Assembly: GCA_029204225.1 (NCBI GenBank)
Contig: CM055099.1
Span: 56,110,386-56,174,385 of the forward strand
Length of the DNA: 64,000 bases
DNA from: Diphasiastrum complanatum
Lineage: Eukaryota > Streptophyta > Lycopodiopsida > Lycopodiales > Lycopodiaceae
Direction: 5' to 3'
Below, in pieces: positions 61,405-64,000 of the stretch. Numbering within the stretch: the stretch's first letter is position 1; the number at the start of each line of letters is the position of its first letter. The translations under genes were made by a program, and so were the position numbers. Under the pieces are notes generated by a model. That model made no database searches, had not been told where the DNA came from, and saw only the letters and a program-made list of their open reading frames with translations.

Positions 61405-62220
61405 TGTTGAATTCACACGTGTGGATTGTCCACAACATGTACTTGTGATCTCCTAAGGTGTGTAGAAGCACCAAGATCAAGACTAGATTGAGATTCAAGA
61501 TCTATCTTTGAATCTATGGCAAAAACACACTACTACATGCATTCAATCACTTCCAACTCTCACTCACACGTGTGGGAAGTGTTCCAAAAGTAATCTAAGT
61601 AAAAACAAGCTGCTCTCCTCGGGTAGAGAGAGAAAATCATCAATAGCTCTCGGGTAGAGAGAGAAAGCTAGAAAATCACTTACACTCAAAATCCACTCAA
61701 TCTCAAAATCAATCAGATCCAAATGAGGAGTACAATGATACTAGTAGAGCCATGAGGTACCACTATGATTAACTATGATTGGACCACACTTTGCCACCTC
61801 CTAATCCTATTGGACCATTGATCCATGCACCTCTAAATTCTATTGGACCATTTTCAAGCAAACCTCAAATTCTATTGGACCACTCATGGTTCCACCTCTA
61901 AATCCTATTGGACCTCTTTAACTTCATCAAACAAAAGCGTTACACTTGTCTACACTCTAATTGGCACAAGTTTGGCCTCCTACTCTATTTTGGCTCAATA
62001 GTGGCATTACAAGATGGATAATTTTCATTCAATGCCAAATTTGACCCTATCAACATCCTACACCTAAATGCTTGACTATGAAATTCTATGAGACCCCTAT
62101 ATCAAACATTTTTATTTACTTTACAATTATCCACATGTGGGAACATCCTCCACACACGTGAGATTCACTTACAAACTTCTATCATAAAAAATACCAAGCT
62201 AGATTTTTGACAATTTCTCA
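61405..62220 (-). repeat. Copia 2, 5' LTR
   Basis: 816 bp, TG at 61405 to CA at 62220; CACACGTGTG at 61414-61423 and 61565-61574. Confidence 0.9.
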
Positions 62221-62221
62221 G

Positions 62222-62673
62222 ATAGTGCATCAAGAGTTAGAGTTAAGGGCATCTACCAGTGAGTCTAAGAATTTGCTTTTCAGATGGCCTATAATTCGGG
62301 ATCATTCGAATCCTATACTGATGCGTGTGCCAGTTTAAGAATGTTTCATTCATGGTCAAGATTTAATAGCAGTTCATCAGTAAGATTGGCAGGATATTAT
62401 GCCAACTATTAATATTTATGGTTGGAAAGACTATGGGGTTACAAATGTAAACCGAAAAAGCTTAAGTTGGAACGTTGGTGGTCTAATCCCAATGTATCCA
62501 TGGAAAAGAATTTTGATTTAATGTTATATATTCGGATCAGAGATGAACAAGTAACAAAGAGAAAAATATTGAATGAAATGTTCCAACACAAATTCTTAGA
62601 AGGGGCAAATCCAATTTTCATTGATAATAATGGAATAAAAGTACAGAGCCCTTCTGAAAGTTTAACGCCTTGA
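62222..62673 (+). pseudogene. Coiled-coil ORF, 3' part, beyond copia 2
   Basis: A frame from 62222 reads HQELELRASTSESKNLLFRW, PIIRDHSNPILMRVPV, stop, ECFIHGQDLIAVHQ, stop, DWQDIMPTINIYGWKDYG. It shifts near 62450 to LERWWSNPNVSMEKNFDL and ends at 62673. Both stops (TAA) replace likely Gln codons. It is taken as the continuation of 56383-57140 because it begins directly at the LTR edge. Confidence 0.4.
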
Positions 62674-64000
62674 ACAGATGAGTGCAGAATGGTTCTTGAG
62701 TAAAATAAATATTTATATGTGTATATATGTGGATACATTTAATAAGTGCATAACACCCACAATTTACACTTGCATCAACTAGACACAATGGTGTATGCAT
62801 CCATTTGATGAAAAATCTGAGACCTTGCATTTCATGTCTACTTGCATTATGCATTGATCTGAAGATGGGATGCAATGTTCTAATGCCTTGGATGGGCATT
62901 TTTGTTGAATAGTGTCATGAGGTGGTATTGAGAGGAAATATGAAGATCTGGAATGGATATAGCATTACCAGTGGGGAGGTGAGTGAAGAAAAAGAAAAAG
63001 AAAAAAAAAACACTTATTGATGATTATGGATCTATGTCAAAGACATCTGTTGCTGCTGAAGACCATCTTGGATCTTTTATTGAGAGTAATTGTGAGATCT
63101 TTTGAGTGATGAGTGGAAAAATGAGTGAAAAGAATATGATGAGTGTTTTCTATTTTGTTGTTCATAAGGTCTTGAAAATTATAATTGGATCATAGATTTT
63201 CTTTGATAAGAATAGAAAATATCAGATCTTATTCAAATCTATCTATGAGAGTAGAAATGTGAGGTATAGCATGAATATTTGCTTGAAAAAAAAAAATCTA
63301 CCTATTATTTAAGGGAGTGAATAGGTTTTTATGAGAATGAGATATATTCACAATGTGAATGACGAAGATCCAACTTTTAGAATAGGTTGCATTGCACGCA
63401 CTACATTATATGAAGACCTAGACACAAAGCTGAGAAACTGCATTCGTATCTTGTTATGACAATGAAGATTGCATCAACATTTTCCAACAATGCATGGTTT
63501 TGAAGATGGGAATTATTGACAAAATTTCCAGAATTCACACGTGTGGGGAATGTCCACAAGAGTGACTGATATTAATTAAGCTTTGAGATTGGCACTATAA
63601 CCTGATTCTAGATTGATTAGCAAAATCTAGTTCAGAAGAAATGGCTAATCCACAATCTAGCATGCTAATCAATAGAATATAATAGCAATGAATCAAAGAA
63701 TGAATAAACATATAAGATTTTAATGTATGAGCATTAGCCTCAACAAGAGTTAGAGAGAGAGAGAGAGCTAGAGAGATAACAAGCAATATTTGTTTAGATC
63801 CAAAATGTCATGAGATAGCTTCATCATTGATTGTGTGGAGAGCTACACATATTTATGGAGATTGAGGTAGCTCAAGGTAGAACCATATCTATCCACTCCA
63901 AAATGACATCTAAAGTGACATCTAGAGTCTATGTGATATTTGTCACTTGTCATGCATGAAATTCTACCAACTTTTTACAAGTGTACTAGTTCTAACTAGA
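62674..64000. other. AT-rich sequence; possible LTR edge at 63530
   Basis: No gene. ttccagaattcacacgtgtgggg at about 63527 resembles the copia 2 LTR start (gaattcacacgtgtgg) and may begin a related LTR that leaves the window. A short GA run lies at 63752-63766. Confidence 0.35.

Larger units (their letters stand above)
57147..62220 (-). mobile_element. Copia element 2: two LTRs, gag-protease frame, no RT
   Basis: LTRs at 57147-57954 and 61405-62220 share about 96 percent by eye. A primer site (tggtatcagatcc on the minus strand, 61392-61404) adjoins the 5' LTR, and a polypurine tract (tttttgaggaggag, about 57957-57970) adjoins the 3' LTR. The outer end of the 3' LTR is damaged over about 15 bp and no target duplication is recognisable. 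The interior is 3.45 kb, against 4.66 kb in copia 1. Confidence 0.88.

Overview
The window is nuclear DNA of a land plant, AT-rich and dominated by transposable elements. The signs are Ty1/copia elements primed by initiator-Met tRNA, Ty3/gypsy elements with extra open reading frames after pol, a CACTA-type transposase, Bet v 1-fold genes with one intron at the family's usual place, short GT-AG introns, and very long GA/CT microsatellites. I cannot name the species. Nothing prokaryotic or organellar was seen.

Layout. (1) 1-724: end of an accessory ORF of a gypsy-type element. (2) 725-8043 and 28782-36140: two arms of a ~7.3-kb, nearly identical inverted repeat. Each arm carries an apparently intact Bet v 1-like gene, copia debris, a 12-bp minisatellite, and an LTR with a tRNA-like SINE insertion. 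(3) 8044-28781: the 20.7-kb spacer. It holds a degenerate gypsy element (9153-13084, minus), a CACTA transposase remnant (13342-14936, minus), a 235-bp CT tract, an LRR-kinase scrap, a solo LTR, and a transposase-like gene beside an uncharacterised spliced gene and a Ulp1-like peptidase (19444-24134). A third, diverged Bet v 1 gene lies in an older direct duplication (24795-27770). (4) 35930-37505: copia and gypsy scraps joined end to end. (5) 37517-52011: a long gypsy element with gag, protease, RT, RNase H, integrase and an extra ORF, riddled with in-frame stops. Its gag is split by a young copia element (37663-43683) with 5-bp target duplications. (6) 52012-57146: intergenic DNA, a pseudogene resembling a nuclease-like region fused to a protein kinase-like domain, and a coiled-coil ORF. 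(7) 57147-62220: a second copia element with an open gag-protease frame but no RT or RNase H, inserted into that coiled-coil ORF. (8) 62222-64000: the rest of the split ORF and low-information sequence.

The only genes that look functional are the three 156-residue Bet v 1-like genes. Two themes link the rest. First, the inverted repeat's outer boundary is native on the right and its inner boundary native on the left, as expected if the spacer has flipped by recombination between the arms (or if the assembly is wrong there). Second, many dead retroelement frames are broken mainly by stop codons one C-to-T change from CAG, CAA or CGA, with few frameshifts. This fits decay of methylated cytosines, and an in-window paralogue supports glutamine at three of those stops.

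All identities are by eye; no alignment or database search was run.
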